The notes beneath the pieces were generated by a model. That model had not been told where the DNA came from. It did not search any database and saw only the letters and a program-made list of their open reading frames with translations. The translations under genes and the position numbers were made by a program. 64,000 bases of DNA, from the NCBI RefSeq assembly GCF_029869925.1, contig NZ_CP118605.1:186001-250000 (forward strand), given 5' to 3'. The DNA is from Microbulbifer bruguierae. GTDB taxonomy: Bacteria; Pseudomonadota; Gammaproteobacteria; Pseudomonadales; Cellvibrionaceae. This document shows positions 7,455-17,010 of this stretch, piece by piece (positions within the stretch are counted from its first letter, which is position 1; every line of letters begins with the position of its first letter).

Positions 7455-8828
7455 GTGTCCGAGTCATTAGTCAAACCCTGGGATCCATCCAGCTGGCGTA
7501 AAGTGCCGGCCCATCAGCAGCCGAAGTATCGCTCGGTTGCCGATGTAGAGGCCGTTGAAGAACAACTTGCCGGTTATCCGCCACTGGTATTTGCTGAAGA
7601 GGCCAGAGAGTTGCGCCGACAGTTGGCGCAAGTGGCCGAGGGCAAGGCGTTTTTACTGCAGGGGGGCGATTGTGCGGAATCTTTTGCGGACTTTAATGCA
7701 AACCGTATTCGCGACACATTCAAGGTGCTGCTGCAGATGGCGGTGGTGCTCACCTTTGCCGGCAACCTGCCAGTGGTGAAGGTGGCGCGCATGGCCGGGC
7801 AGTATGCCAAGCCGCGCTCCGCAGATATGGAGACGGTAGCCGGGGTGGAACTGCCCAGTTACCGGGGCGATATCATCAATGGAATTGATTTCACCGCTGA
7901 GGCCCGGGTGCCGGATCCGCAGCGTATGTTGACCGCATACAACCAGTCTGCGGCCACACTCAACCTGCTGCGCGCCTTCGCTCAGGGTGGTCTGGCAGAT
8001 CTGCATCAGGTCCATGCCTGGAATCTGAGTTTCCTGGAAAACAATCCATTGCGTGATCGCTATTTGCAGTTGGCTGAACGGTTGCAGGATGCGCTGGAAT
8101 TTATGGCAGTGTGCGGGGTGAACTCCGACAATACCCCAGCTATTCGTGAGACCACGCTGTATACCTCCCATGAAGCCTTGCTGCTGAATTACGAGCAGGC
8201 ACTTACCCGTACAGACAGCCTCACAGGCAAGTGGTATGACTGCTCCGCACATATGCTGTGGATCGGGGAGCGTACACGCCAGCTGGATGCGGCTCATGTG
8301 GAATTTCTGGCTGGCGTCTGGAATCCTATCGGGGTGAAGGTTGGTCCCGGTATGCAGACCGATGAACTGATTCGCCTGATTGATCGGCTGAACCCGCACA
8401 ACGAACCCGGGCGGCTTACGCTGATTGCGCGCATGGGCGCGGAAACCCTGGGTGAAAAGTTGCCAGCGTTGGTGCGCGCGGTGGAAAGGGAGGGGCGCTC
8501 GGTCGTCTGGAGTACCGACCCGATGCATGGCAATACGGAAAAGTCATCCAGCGGTTACAAAACACGGAATTTCGACAAGGTACTGCGAGAAATTCGCGAT
8601 TTCTTCGCGGTCCACCGTGCAGAAGGTACCCATCCCGGTGGTATTCACCTGGAGATGACTGGGCAGCACGTCACCGAGTGCACCGGCGGGGCGTGGAAAA
8701 TATCCGATGCGGATCTCGCCAGCTGCTATCGCACCCAATGTGACCCTCGTCTGAACGCGGATCAGGTATTGGAGCTGGCATTTTGCATCTCTGAATTGTT
8801 GCGCGATGGTCGTGGCACCACTGTATAA
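7455..8828 (+). CDS. Class II 3-deoxy-7-phosphoheptulonate synthase
   Basis: 457 residues from a GTG start. Plant/AroA-II type DAHP synthase: it begins with PWDPSSWR and carries [35 protein letters not shown] and [17 protein letters not shown]. These hold the metal-binding Cys, His and Glu and the substrate-phosphate contacts of class II enzymes. It condenses phosphoenolpyruvate and erythrose 4-phosphate, the first shikimate-pathway step. The class is unrelated in sequence to E. coli AroF/G/H. It precedes a GST gene by 18 bp, which suggests cotranscription. Confidence 0.93.
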   Translation: MSESLVKPWDPSSWRKVPAHQQPKYRSVADVEAVEEQLAGYPPLVFAEEARELRRQLAQVAEGKAFLLQGGDCAESFADFNANRIRDTFKVLLQMAVVLTFAGNLPVVKVARMAGQYAKPRSADMETVAGVELPSYRGDIINGIDFTAEARVPDPQRMLTAYNQSAATLNLLRAFAQGGLADLHQVHAWNLSFLENNPLRDRYLQLAERLQDALEFMAVCGVNSDNTPAIRETTLYTSHEALLLNYEQALTRTDSLTGKWYDCSAHMLWIGERTRQLDAAHVEFLAGVWNPIGVKVGPGMQTDELIRLIDRLNPHNEPGRLTLIARMGAETLGEKLPALVRAVEREGRSVVWSTDPMHGNTEKSSSGYKTRNFDKVLREIRDFFAVHRAEGTHPGGIHLEMTGQHVTECTGGAWKISDADLASCYRTQCDPRLNADQVLELAFCISELLRDGRGTTV

Positions 8829-8846
8829 ATTTTTGAGGGGGGCGGG

Positions 8847-9527
8847 ATGTATCAGCTGTATATCGGTAACAAAAACTATTCGTCGTGGTCGTTGCGCCCG
8901 TGGCTGTTAGCGAAGGCGCTGGATATCCCCTTTGAGGAGCGGTTGGTGCCGTTTGATGATGGCGGTAGCTGGAATAAATTCCGCACATTTTCTCCCACTG
9001 GCCTGGTGCCGTGTCTGGTCGATGGCGAGACCACCGTGTGGGATTCACTTGCCATTGCAGAATATCTTTACGAATCCTTGCCCCAGGTGTGGCCGCAGGA
9101 GCGACAGGCGAGGGCATGGGCTCGCTGCGCCGCAGCGGAAATGCACGCGGGATTTTTCGCTCTGCGCAATCAATGCAGTATGAATTGCGGGGTGACAGTA
9201 TCCCTTCATCAGGTGGATGCTGCGTTGCAGCGAGATCTGGACCGGGTGGATGAGCTCTGGCAGCAGGGTTTGCATCGGTTTGGCGGTCCTTATCTGGCGG
9301 GGGCGGCATTTACCGCCGTGGATGCCTTCTTTGCGCCAGTGGTCATTCGCCTGCAGGGATATCAATTATCCCTGGGTGCTGAGGCGATGGCTTACTGCCA
9401 GCGCATTCTGGCATTGCCCGCGATGCAGGCCTGGATTGGCGAGGCGCTCCGTGAACCTTGGCGGGAAGTTGGCCATGAAGCTGAGTTGCATACGGTAGGG
9501 ACCATCGTCGAGGATCGTCGGGGCTGA
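8847..9527 (+). CDS. Glutathione S-transferase family protein
   Basis: 226 residues, ribosome site GAGGGGGGCGGG. The N-terminal thioredoxin fold starts YIGNKNYSSWSLRPWLLAKAL, where Ser in NYSSWS is the likely glutathione-activating residue, followed by SPTGLVPCLVDG. A helical C-terminal domain follows from about residue 85. It resembles the YfcF-like bacterial GSTs, which can have glutathione-dependent peroxidase activity; the physiological substrate is unknown. It sits 18 bp behind the DAHP synthase and is probably in its transcript, with no evident pathway link. Confidence 0.85.
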   Translation: MYQLYIGNKNYSSWSLRPWLLAKALDIPFEERLVPFDDGGSWNKFRTFSPTGLVPCLVDGETTVWDSLAIAEYLYESLPQVWPQERQARAWARCAAAEMHAGFFALRNQCSMNCGVTVSLHQVDAALQRDLDRVDELWQQGLHRFGGPYLAGAAFTAVDAFFAPVVIRLQGYQLSLGAEAMAYCQRILALPAMQAWIGEALREPWREVGHEAELHTVGTIVEDRRG

Positions 9528-9906
9528 TCGGCCGCTACGTCGAATTTCCGTTCTTCATTCTTTCCCGCCCCTCCCGTTTCTTTAGTTTATTTTCTACCGT
9601 TCATTTTTTAAGTTTCTGTGCAAATTCTCCCGGATTCTGGACAACTGGCGGCCAGAATCCTGGTTGCCGTTCAGTTACCTGGATAAAACTATACACTTAA
9701 TAAGCCGTTATCAAATGATTGATGTATATCCAGCCCGTGCTTTCCTCCGAATTGTTATTCAATGCTGGGGGGATCTTCTGCCTCGTTTCTGGATCTCGGT
9801 GAAAAATTTGTGGTGTTGGGTGGGGCGTAGCGATCTATATACCCTCCGGTTACACTCCGGCAAGCAGAAATTTAACAAAAAAAATGCAGACAAGAGGACC
9901 GAGTCA
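9528..9906. other. Intergenic region with one strong hairpin
   Basis: 379 bp between the GST and M3 peptidase genes. The only clear structure is a 9-bp perfect dyad, GGATTCTGG (9632-9640) / CCAGAATCC (9652-9660), with an 11-nt loop and no T-run. An open frame extends the peptidase upstream to 9664 but crosses non-coding-looking sequence. The promoter of the peptidase gene should lie here. Confidence 0.5.
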
Positions 9907-12117
9907 ATGCGCCAAACGCTGATCGCTATCTCCATCGCCGCTGCCCTGGCAGGTTTAGCTGGGTGTACGAAAGAATCCGGACAGGAGCATATTGCCAACC
10001 CCGTTGAGCAGGCGACAGCTTCCGCGGCCGCTGCGGATGTTGCGAAAACTAACCCGTTATTGGCGGAGTGGACGGGTCCCTACGGCGGCGTTCCGGCTTT
10101 CGATAAAATGAAGGTGGAAGACGTTATGTCTGCACTGGAATACGGCATGGCCCAGCGGCTTGCACAGATTGACAGGATTGCCGGTAATTCAGAGGCACCG
10201 ACATTTGCCAACACCATTGCGGAAATGGAGCGCAGCGGGAAGCTTCTGGACCAGGTCTTCACTTATTGGGGTATCTGGAGATCCAATATGTCGTCGCCGG
10301 AATTCCGCGACGTGCAAGGGGAGATGGCGCCGAAGCTCGCGGACTTCAGCTCTAAAATCATTCAGAACGACAAACTTTTCCAGCGAGTGAAGGCGGTCTA
10401 TGACTCCCGTGACGATGCCAACTTGAGCGCCGAACAAATTCGCGTGGTGGAGCTGATATACGATCAGTTCGCGACGAACGGTGCGACGCTGACGGGAGAA
10501 GCGCAGGCGCGCTATGCAGCGATCAACAAGCGCCTGGCCGAATTGCATACTCAATTTGGCAACAATGTTCTGGCAGACGAGGAAGGCTACGATCTGTTCC
10601 TTGCTGAGGATCAACTAAGTGGATTGCCGGAATCCTTCGTCAAGGCAGCCGCCGCCCTGGCAGAAGAAAAAGGCCAGAAGGGCAAATACGCGATTAGCAA
10701 TACCCGTTCTTCCATGGATCCGTTCCTGACTTACTCCACGGATCGCAAATTGCGCGAGCAGGTCTGGACCAATTATTACAGTCGTGGCGACAACGGTGGT
10801 GAACACGACAACAATGCCATCATCGCTGAAATCCTGCAGTTGCGTGATGAACGTGTGGGCCTGCTGGGCTTCGACAACTATGCGGAGTGGCGCCTGCAGA
10901 ACCGCATGGCGAAAACACCGGAGAGTGCCATCGAGCTGATGGAAGCAGTGTGGCCGGCAGCGGTTGCCCGTGTGCACGAAGAGGTCGCGGATATGCAGGC
11001 GGTGGCGGATGCGGAAAATGCTGGTATCACCATTGAGCCGTGGGATTATCGCTTTTACGCGGAAAAGGTGCGCAAGGCGAAATATGACCTGAATTCCGAT
11101 GAGGTAAAGCAGTACTTGCAGTTGGACAAACTGCGTGAGGGGATGTTCTATGTCGCCGGGGAGCTGTTCAACTTCAGTTTCAGCGCAGTGGATGAGGGCG
11201 TAATCCCCGTATTCCATGAAGATGTGAAGGTCTGGGAAGTCAAAGACAAAACTACTGGTGAGCATATTGGTCTCTGGTATCTGGATCCGTTTGCGCGCGC
11301 AGGCAAACGCTCCGGTGCCTGGGCGACCATGTACCGTGATCACAGCTCTTTTGATGGCAAGCAGACCGTATTGGCGTCAAACAACTCCAACTTCATTAAG
11401 GGTGCTCCGGGCGAGCCGGTACTGGTGAGCTGGGACGATGCCGAAACCTTCTTCCACGAATTCGGCCACGCGCTGCATTTCCTGTCTTCCAAGGTGAGCT
11501 ACCCGACCCTGAACAGTGGTGTGCGCGATTACACTGAGTTTCAGTCCCAGTTACTGGAGCGTTGGTTGAGTACAGATCCAGTCATCGATAATTACCTGGT
11601 ACATTACAAAACCGGTGAGGCGATTCCCGCGGAGCTTGTCGCCAAAATCAAGAAGGCGGCTAACTTCAATCAGGGATTCGCTACCACGGAGTACCTGGCA
11701 TCAGCGCTGGTGGACATGAAGTTGCACACGATCGATCCCGCCGGTATTGATCCGGACAAGTTCGAGCGTGAAACTCTGAGCAGTCTGGGTATGCCTTCGC
11801 AGCTGGTGATGCGCCACCGTACGCCGCATTTCTCCCACGTATTCTCTGGCGAGGGATATTCGGCAGGCTATTACGGTTACATGTGGGCGGATGTGCTGAC
11901 GTCCGACGCGTCCGAGGCATTCGCCGAGGCAGAGGGTGGCTTCTACGACAAGGAAGTGGCTGCGAAACTGGTGAAATACCTGTTTGCACCGCGCAACGGG
12001 ATGGATCCTGCAGAGGCTTACCGATTATTCCGGGGGCGCGATGCCGGAATCGAGCCGTTGATGCGCGATCGCGGTTTCCCGTTGCCGGGCCAGACTGCTG
12101 CTGGTGCCGGTGAATAA
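9907..12117 (+). CDS. M3-family zinc metallopeptidase lipoprotein (Dcp-like)
   Basis: 736 residues from the ATG that opens a lipoprotein signal peptide; Cys20 follows ALAGLAG. The catalytic zinc motif HEFGH lies in ETFFHEFGHALHFLSSK, with downstream RWLSTDPVIDNY and GYSAGYYGYMWADV, all characteristic of the M3 family. The closest match is peptidyl-dipeptidase Dcp, which removes C-terminal dipeptides from peptides. The lipobox places this copy in the cell envelope rather than the cytoplasm, suggesting use of exogenous peptides. A strong terminator follows. A longer start at 9664 is unlikely because it would bury the signal peptide. Confidence 0.9.
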   Translation: MRQTLIAISIAAALAGLAGCTKESGQEHIANPVEQATASAAAADVAKTNPLLAEWTGPYGGVPAFDKMKVEDVMSALEYGMAQRLAQIDRIAGNSEAPTFANTIAEMERSGKLLDQVFTYWGIWRSNMSSPEFRDVQGEMAPKLADFSSKIIQNDKLFQRVKAVYDSRDDANLSAEQIRVVELIYDQFATNGATLTGEAQARYAAINKRLAELHTQFGNNVLADEEGYDLFLAEDQLSGLPESFVKAAAALAEEKGQKGKYAISNTRSSMDPFLTYSTDRKLREQVWTNYYSRGDNGGEHDNNAIIAEILQLRDERVGLLGFDNYAEWRLQNRMAKTPESAIELMEAVWPAAVARVHEEVADMQAVADAENAGITIEPWDYRFYAEKVRKAKYDLNSDEVKQYLQLDKLREGMFYVAGELFNFSFSAVDEGVIPVFHEDVKVWEVKDKTTGEHIGLWYLDPFARAGKRSGAWATMYRDHSSFDGKQTVLASNNSNFIKGAPGEPVLVSWDDAETFFHEFGHALHFLSSKVSYPTLNSGVRDYTEFQSQLLERWLSTDPVIDNYLVHYKTGEAIPAELVAKIKKAANFNQGFATTEYLASALVDMKLHTIDPAGIDPDKFERETLSSLGMPSQLVMRHRTPHFSHVFSGEGYSAGYYGYMWADVLTSDASEAFAEAEGGFYDKEVAAKLVKYLFAPRNGMDPAEAYRLFRGRDAGIEPLMRDRGFPLPGQTAAGAGE

Positions 12118-12146
12118 CCTCACCAGCACTTGATGCTCTGACAACG

Positions 12147-12180
12147 AAAAAACCGCAGCGCTAAAACGTTGCGGTTTTTT
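12147..12180 (+). terminator. Rho-independent terminator of the M3 peptidase gene
   Basis: AAAAAACCGCAGCG pairs with CGTTGCGGTTTTTT around CTAAAA, with one G-T pair, ending in a run of six T. It starts 30 bp after the stop codon. The A-run on the left makes it potentially bidirectional. Confidence 0.85.
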
Positions 12181-12272
12181 GTGGATATATTTCTTCGCTT
12201 TTTAGTGTCCGCAGATACCGCGGCCCGGCGGCTCTTCTAGACTTGCAACAAAGGATATCGGGAGGCGATGCT

Positions 12273-12479
12273 GTGCCGAAGTGGCTGATTGTGGCTGGTT
12301 GTGCCCTGGTTATTGTGGGCGTCTTACTGCATTTCTTTCCAAACTTGTTCAGCTGGTTTGGGCGACTGCCGGGGGATATCCGTATCGAATCCGAGCGCAG
12401 TCGCGTCTATTTTCCCATCACGTCCATGATCATTCTCAGTGTCGTACTGAGCGTGGTTCTGAGCCTGTTCCGTCGCTGA
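12273..12479 (+). CDS. DUF2905 family membrane protein
   Basis: 68 residues from GTG with GGGAGG nine bases upstream; an earlier in-frame ATG-type start at 12243 lacks this. It begins PKWLIVAGCALVIVGVLLHFF, a membrane helix, then FGRLPGDIRIESERSRVYFPI, the family hallmark (GRLPGDI), and a second helix to the end. DUF2905 proteins are short two-helix inner-membrane proteins of unknown function found in many bacteria. The stop is one base from the convergent Lrp gene. Confidence 0.85.
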   Translation: MPKWLIVAGCALVIVGVLLHFFPNLFSWFGRLPGDIRIESERSRVYFPITSMIILSVVLSVVLSLFRR

Positions 12480-12480
12480 A

Positions 12481-12963
12481 TTATTTTTCCAGCAGCTGGT
12501 CCAGTGGCAGCTCGGTGCGGTAGCGCACCTGCTTGAGTGAGAAGCTGCTCTTTATATGGTCGATACCCGGCAACTCGGTGAGTTTCTTGTCCAGGAATTC
12601 TTGGTAGGCGTGCAGGTTCGGCACCACCACACGCAACAGGTAATCGAAATCGCCGGTCATCAGGTAGCATTCCATCACTTCGGGCCATTGGCCGATGGTG
12701 GACTCAAAATTCTGTAGTTCTTTCTTTACCTGATGGTTCAGGGTGACCTGGATAAACACGCTGACCGGCAGGCCGACCATATCGGGTTCCAGTAGCGTTA
12801 CTGCGCGTTTTATAAACCCCTGTTCGTGCAGGTTCTTGACCCGGCGGGAGCAGGGGGAGGGGGACAGACACACTTTTTCCGCCAGCTCGATATTGGGGAT
12901 GGTCGCGTCCTGCTGAAGTATTTCCAGTATGTGCTTGTCGATGGCGTCCAGCAAATAGGCCAT
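12481..12963 (-). CDS. Lrp/AsnC-family transcriptional regulator
   Basis: 160 residues from the ATG before AYLLDAIDKHILEILQQDA, where family members usually begin; an in-frame ATG at 13011 would add 16 residues and cannot be excluded. The N-terminal helix-turn-helix is IPNIELAEKVCLSPSPCSRRVKNL-like (about 22-50), followed by the AsnC/RAM ligand-binding domain with VMECYLMTGDFDYLLRVV. It is divergent from the indolepyruvate oxidoreductase gene across a 408-bp gap that carries palindromes, so it probably controls that gene in response to an amino acid. Confidence 0.9.
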   Translation of the reverse strand: MAYLLDAIDKHILEILQQDATIPNIELAEKVCLSPSPCSRRVKNLHEQGFIKRAVTLLEPDMVGLPVSVFIQVTLNHQVKKELQNFESTIGQWPEVMECYLMTGDFDYLLRVVVPNLHAYQEFLDKKLTELPGIDHIKSSFSLKQVRYRTELPLDQLLEK

Positions 12964-13371
12964 GGCGGTACCTGAATTCCTGATGCGTTGTTCAGAGAGT
13001 GGTTGGTTCATTTTTGCAGGCGATAAACAGCGCTGGGTTGCTGGCCAGAATATCTGAATTGGCCAGTTTGCCTAGTAGGCTTAGCCGCGCTGTGGCAGAA
13101 AATTTCGCCCGCGATATCAGCACAACAAGTCATTTGATAAGGATTCTCGATTCCTCGGGCTGACTGCCTAATTATTGCAGAAATCATTCCAAGAGTGGTG
13201 ATTTCTTTCCGTTGGCCGCCGCTTTTATAGCGAATTTGGTATGACCTGCCGGTTTGTCTGGTGATAGTTTACCGAGAACAACAAAACCTCACCGGATTCT
13301 GCTGGCCCGGATGACGCAATCTGCGGCGCCGGAATTGTCGGATCCTGCAATAACGAGAAGGTCACCTAACC
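12964..13371. promoter_or_regulatory. Divergent control region of lrp-like gene and indolepyruvate oxidoreductase
   Basis: This gap must hold both promoters. An Lrp-box-like dyad CTGC..TAATTA..GCAG lies at 13164-13180. It overlaps the first arm of a perfect 8-bp inverted repeat AGAAATCA (13179-13186) / TGATTTCT (13199-13206). The oxidoreductase start codon has GAGAAGG just upstream. Operator function is inferred from position. Confidence 0.4.
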
Positions 13372-16300
13372 ATGGCGATGGTGGAATCAGATCAGGAGCT
13401 GGGCTTTGATCGGGCTTACTCCCTCAAGGCTGCGTTTACCCGGGAATCCGGCCGTATTTTTCTGACCGGTATTGATGCGCTGGTGCGCTTGCCCCTGATG
13501 CAGAAGCGGCTTGATGAGCGGGCCGGTTTGAATACCGCGGGGTTTATCTCCGGCTATCGGGGATCGCCGCTCGGAGGCTACGACCAGGCTCTCTGGCGTC
13601 ACAAAAAAATACTGGCCGAGCAGGATATTCACTTCGAGCCAGGTATTAATGAAGACCTGGGCGCCACGAATATCTGGGGTACCCAGCTGCTGGATCACTA
13701 CCGTCGCCAGGCCACCCGCGACGGTGTCTTCTCCATCTGGTATGGGAAAGGCCATGGTGTTGATCGTAGCGCCGATGTATTTAGACAGGCCAATATTCAG
13801 GGGACCTCGAAGCTCGGCGGTGTACTGGCACTGTGCGGTGATGATCACACGGCGGAATCCTCGATGTTTTCCCACAATACCGACCAGATTTTCGAGTCGG
13901 TGATGATGCCACTGTTGTTTCCTGCCACCATCGATGAGTATCTCACGCTGGGCCTTGCGGGTATTGCGTTGTCGCGCTTTTCCGGTTTGTGGGTTGGCTT
14001 CAAAACCATTACCGAAACGGTGGAGGCCGGCGCGTCAATACTCGTTCCAGAGCTGCCGCAGTTTGTGGCGCCGGCGGCCTTTGCGGTTCCTGCCCATGGC
14101 CTCAATTATGACCCGCACCTGAACTGGCCTGCCGAGCGGATGGAATACGAACGGCGTATGCTTGAAGAGCGACTGCCCGCCGCCCGCGCATTTGCGTATG
14201 CCAACCGGCTTGACAGGACCATTGTCGCGGCGCCGAAAAAACGCTTCGGAATCGTTACCGTCGGCAAGGCCCATGGCGACCTGCTGGAAGCACTGAAACT
14301 CCTGAACCTGAGTGAACCGGATCTGCTTGCCGCTGGTATTTCCATCTACAAGGTTGCCATGAGCTGGCCGCTGGAACCCCGCGGTATGAGCGAATTCGCC
14401 GGTGGTATGGAGCGAATACTGGTGGTGGAAGAGAAGCGCCCGCTGGTGGAAGACCAGATAAAAAATCTGTTCTACGGCTGGGCAGATAGTCGTCGACCTA
14501 AAGTCGTGGGCAAAAAAGATCTGCAGGGGGCGGAACTGTTGCCAGCTATCTGGGGCCTTGGACCGGATCAGGTAGCGAAGGCTATTACCCGCTGGCTGGC
14601 GGACACCGAGTTGGCTGCGAAACTGGTGCCGCTGGCCGAGAGCCTGGGTGCCGATGTTCCCGTCAAGGTCAGTGGTCTCTTGTCCCGGGAGCCCATTTTC
14701 TGTGCCGGATGTCCGCACAATACCTCAACCAAATTACCCGAAGGCAGCACCGGCAGTGCCGGTATTGGCTGCCACATCATGGCGTTGGGGAAAGGATTGC
14801 GCACCGATACCTATTCTCACATGGGGGGGGAAGGCGCGCACTGGGTCGGCTTGCACCGCTTTTCTTCCGACAAACACATCTTCCAGAATATGGGAGATGG
14901 AACCTACAACCACTCGGGTCTGTTGGCCATTCGCCAGGCGGTTGCGAGCAACGTCAATATTACCTACAAGATTCTCCTGAATGATGCTGTCGCCATGACC
15001 GGTGGCCAGCCCGCCGATGGCGAAGTCACCGTGCCGAGCCTGTCCAGCCAGCTGTTCGCGGAAGGGGTCGGGCAGGTCTGCCTGGTCAGCGAAAACCCCG
15101 ACCACTGGCGTGATCATCGCCAGGCTCTCCCGGACGGGCTGCAGATTTTCCATCGCCATGAACTGGATCTGGTACAGCGCAACCTGCGCGAGGTGGTCGG
15201 CGTCACCGCCATTATTTACGAGCAGGTGTGCGCGGCAGAAAAGCGCCGTCGACGCAAAAAAGGACAGATGGTCGATCCCGCACAGCGCGTGCTGATCAAT
15301 CATCGGGTGTGTGAAGGCTGCGGGGATTGCAGCGTGCAATCCAGTTGTATCGCGGTGGAACCACTGGAGACAGAATTCGGCCGCAAGCGCCAGGTGAATC
15401 AATCCAGCTGCAATAAAGACATGCGCTGTGCCGACGGCTTCTGCCCGAGCTTTGTGCGCATCGAGGGTGGGGCGCTTAAAAAATCGGACCTGAACACTCT
15501 CGCTGATGCAATTGATCTCGCCACGGCCAATCTTTCAGCGGCGCCCAGGCCGCAACTGGAGCAGCCATTGAATATTCTTGTGGCAGGTATCGGTGGCAGT
15601 GGCGTACTCACAGTGGCCGCGCTACTGGGGATGGCTGCGCACCTGGAGGAAAAGGGCAGTACTACGCTGTATTTCACCGGTCTCTCGCAAAAGAATGGTG
15701 CTGTGGTGGCACATGTAAAAGTGGGTAACCGGCCGGAGGATATAAACACCGCGCGTATTCGCGATGGCTCCACGGATCTGCTGTTAGGCTGCGACATGGT
15801 CACTGCCGCAGGCCAGCGTAACAAGTTTGCCCGCGGAAAAATGCGGGCAGTGCTCAACACCGCCGCAGTACCTGTTGCCGCATTTGTGCGCGATAACGAT
15901 CTCGCGTTCCCAGCACAGGCCACTGAGGGAAGTATTGAGTCTGTGGCCGCGAGCTACTTTGCCTTCGATGCCAATCGTTATGCAGAGGCGTTGTTCGGCG
16001 ATACGGTTGCGGCGAATCTGATGCTACTGGGCTATGCGTGCCAGCAGGGACTGTTGCCTGTGTCTCAGCGTGCGATTGAGCGAGCCGTTGAGTTAAATGG
16101 TGTGGCGGTGGAAAACAACCTGCGCGCGTTCCGGGCCGGACGCCTGCTGGTGGAAAATCCGCAGGCGATTGACGAGCTGATTGTCCCGGCCGGAGCGTTT
16201 GATTTCGCACAACCACTGGAGACGACAGATCAGTTGATTGCGAGATTGCGGGCAGAACTCATCGCATATCAGGGCACAGGCTACGCGGGGAAATTTACCT

Positions 16301-16896
16301 CTGCTATTGCCGAATTACAGCAGGCAGAACGCCGGCTTCCGGGCAGCAATAGCGATCTCACTCGCATCGCCGCCCGGAGTCTGTTCAAAGCCATGGCCTA
16401 CAAGGATGAATATGAAGTAGCGCGTCTCTACAGTGGTGATTCCTTCCGACGACAGCTGCAGGATACTTTCAGTGGTGATTACAAAATCCGTTTCCTGATG
16501 GCACCGCCGTTGATCGCGCGCGGAAATGCCAGTGGCAAGATTCGTAAGATTACGTTCGGTCCCTGGCTCGCCAGGGTGTTGCCGGTACTGGCGAAGGGTA
16601 AGGCGCTGCGCGGGACCATTTTTGATGTGTTCGGCTACACCAGCGAGCGTCGTGATGAACGGCGCTGGGCACGGGAAGTGCATAACACTGTGCGTGCGGT
16701 GGCTGCATCGCTGGCCTCTGGAAATGCGGATGTCGCGGCCGAACTGTTGGCATTACCTCAGGAGGTTCGTGGGTACGGGCATGTGCGTGCAGAGAAGATG
16801 TCAGTCATCCGGCCGCGTTGGGATCTGTTGAAAAGCCGCTTTACCGACGGTGGCAGTCCCTGTGTCCCAGCCGGGGTGATCGCCGCGGTGCGGTGA
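13372..16896 (+). CDS. Fused indolepyruvate:ferredoxin oxidoreductase family protein
   Basis: 1174 residues, the full length of the three-domain fused type. The N-terminal part (about 20-430) is the pyruvate-oxidoreductase alpha-like domain. The TPP-binding beta-like domain follows (about 440-620) with FCAGCPHNTST and GDGTYNHSG. A cysteine cluster for Fe-S centres comes next (CEGCGDCSVQSSC). The gamma domain holds GIGGSGVLTVAALL and FTGLSQKNGAVVAHV. It oxidatively decarboxylates aryl- or branched-chain 2-oxo acids to acyl-CoA, using a low-potential electron acceptor. The neighbouring Lrp suits control by amino acids. It is large and monocistronic. Confidence 0.92.
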   Translation: MAMVESDQELGFDRAYSLKAAFTRESGRIFLTGIDALVRLPLMQKRLDERAGLNTAGFISGYRGSPLGGYDQALWRHKKILAEQDIHFEPGINEDLGATNIWGTQLLDHYRRQATRDGVFSIWYGKGHGVDRSADVFRQANIQGTSKLGGVLALCGDDHTAESSMFSHNTDQIFESVMMPLLFPATIDEYLTLGLAGIALSRFSGLWVGFKTITETVEAGASILVPELPQFVAPAAFAVPAHGLNYDPHLNWPAERMEYERRMLEERLPAARAFAYANRLDRTIVAAPKKRFGIVTVGKAHGDLLEALKLLNLSEPDLLAAGISIYKVAMSWPLEPRGMSEFAGGMERILVVEEKRPLVEDQIKNLFYGWADSRRPKVVGKKDLQGAELLPAIWGLGPDQVAKAITRWLADTELAAKLVPLAESLGADVPVKVSGLLSREPIFCAGCPHNTSTKLPEGSTGSAGIGCHIMALGKGLRTDTYSHMGGEGAHWVGLHRFSSDKHIFQNMGDGTYNHSGLLAIRQAVASNVNITYKILLNDAVAMTGGQPADGEVTVPSLSSQLFAEGVGQVCLVSENPDHWRDHRQALPDGLQIFHRHELDLVQRNLREVVGVTAIIYEQVCAAEKRRRRKKGQMVDPAQRVLINHRVCEGCGDCSVQSSCIAVEPLETEFGRKRQVNQSSCNKDMRCADGFCPSFVRIEGGALKKSDLNTLADAIDLATANLSAAPRPQLEQPLNILVAGIGGSGVLTVAALLGMAAHLEEKGSTTLYFTGLSQKNGAVVAHVKVGNRPEDINTARIRDGSTDLLLGCDMVTAAGQRNKFARGKMRAVLNTAAVPVAAFVRDNDLAFPAQATEGSIESVAASYFAFDANRYAEALFGDTVAANLMLLGYACQQGLLPVSQRAIERAVELNGVAVENNLRAFRAGRLLVENPQAIDELIVPAGAFDFAQPLETTDQLIARLRAELIAYQGTGYAGKFTSAIAELQQAERRLPGSNSDLTRIAARSLFKAMAYKDEYEVARLYSGDSFRRQLQDTFSGDYKIRFLMAPPLIARGNASGKIRKITFGPWLARVLPVLAKGKALRGTIFDVFGYTSERRDERRWAREVHNTVRAVAASLASGNADVAAELLALPQEVRGYGHVRAEKMSVIRPRWDLLKSRFTDGGSPCVPAGVIAAVR

Positions 16897-16946
16897 TCGC
16901 TTAAATCCGGGAGCCCGGAAGTCCGATTTGAAAATTGGTTCATATG

Positions 16947-16985
16947 GATAGCAACAAACCCGGGAATTCCGGGCTTGTTGCTATC
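16947..16985. terminator. Long bidirectional hairpin between convergent genes
   Basis: GATAGCAACAAACCCGG (16947-16963) pairs with CCGGGCTTGTTGCTATC (16969-16985) with a single mismatch and a GAATT loop. It lies between the ends of the oxidoreductase gene and chrR. No T-run, so it may act as a mRNA 3' end structure rather than a classical terminator. Confidence 0.6.
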
Positions 16986-17010
16986 TGCTCTTTCGGAACA
17001 AAAGTGTCGG

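Noticed and set aside
9664..9906. Longer N-terminus for the M3 peptidase
   Set aside because: It would bury a good lipoprotein signal peptide, and the region reads as non-coding.
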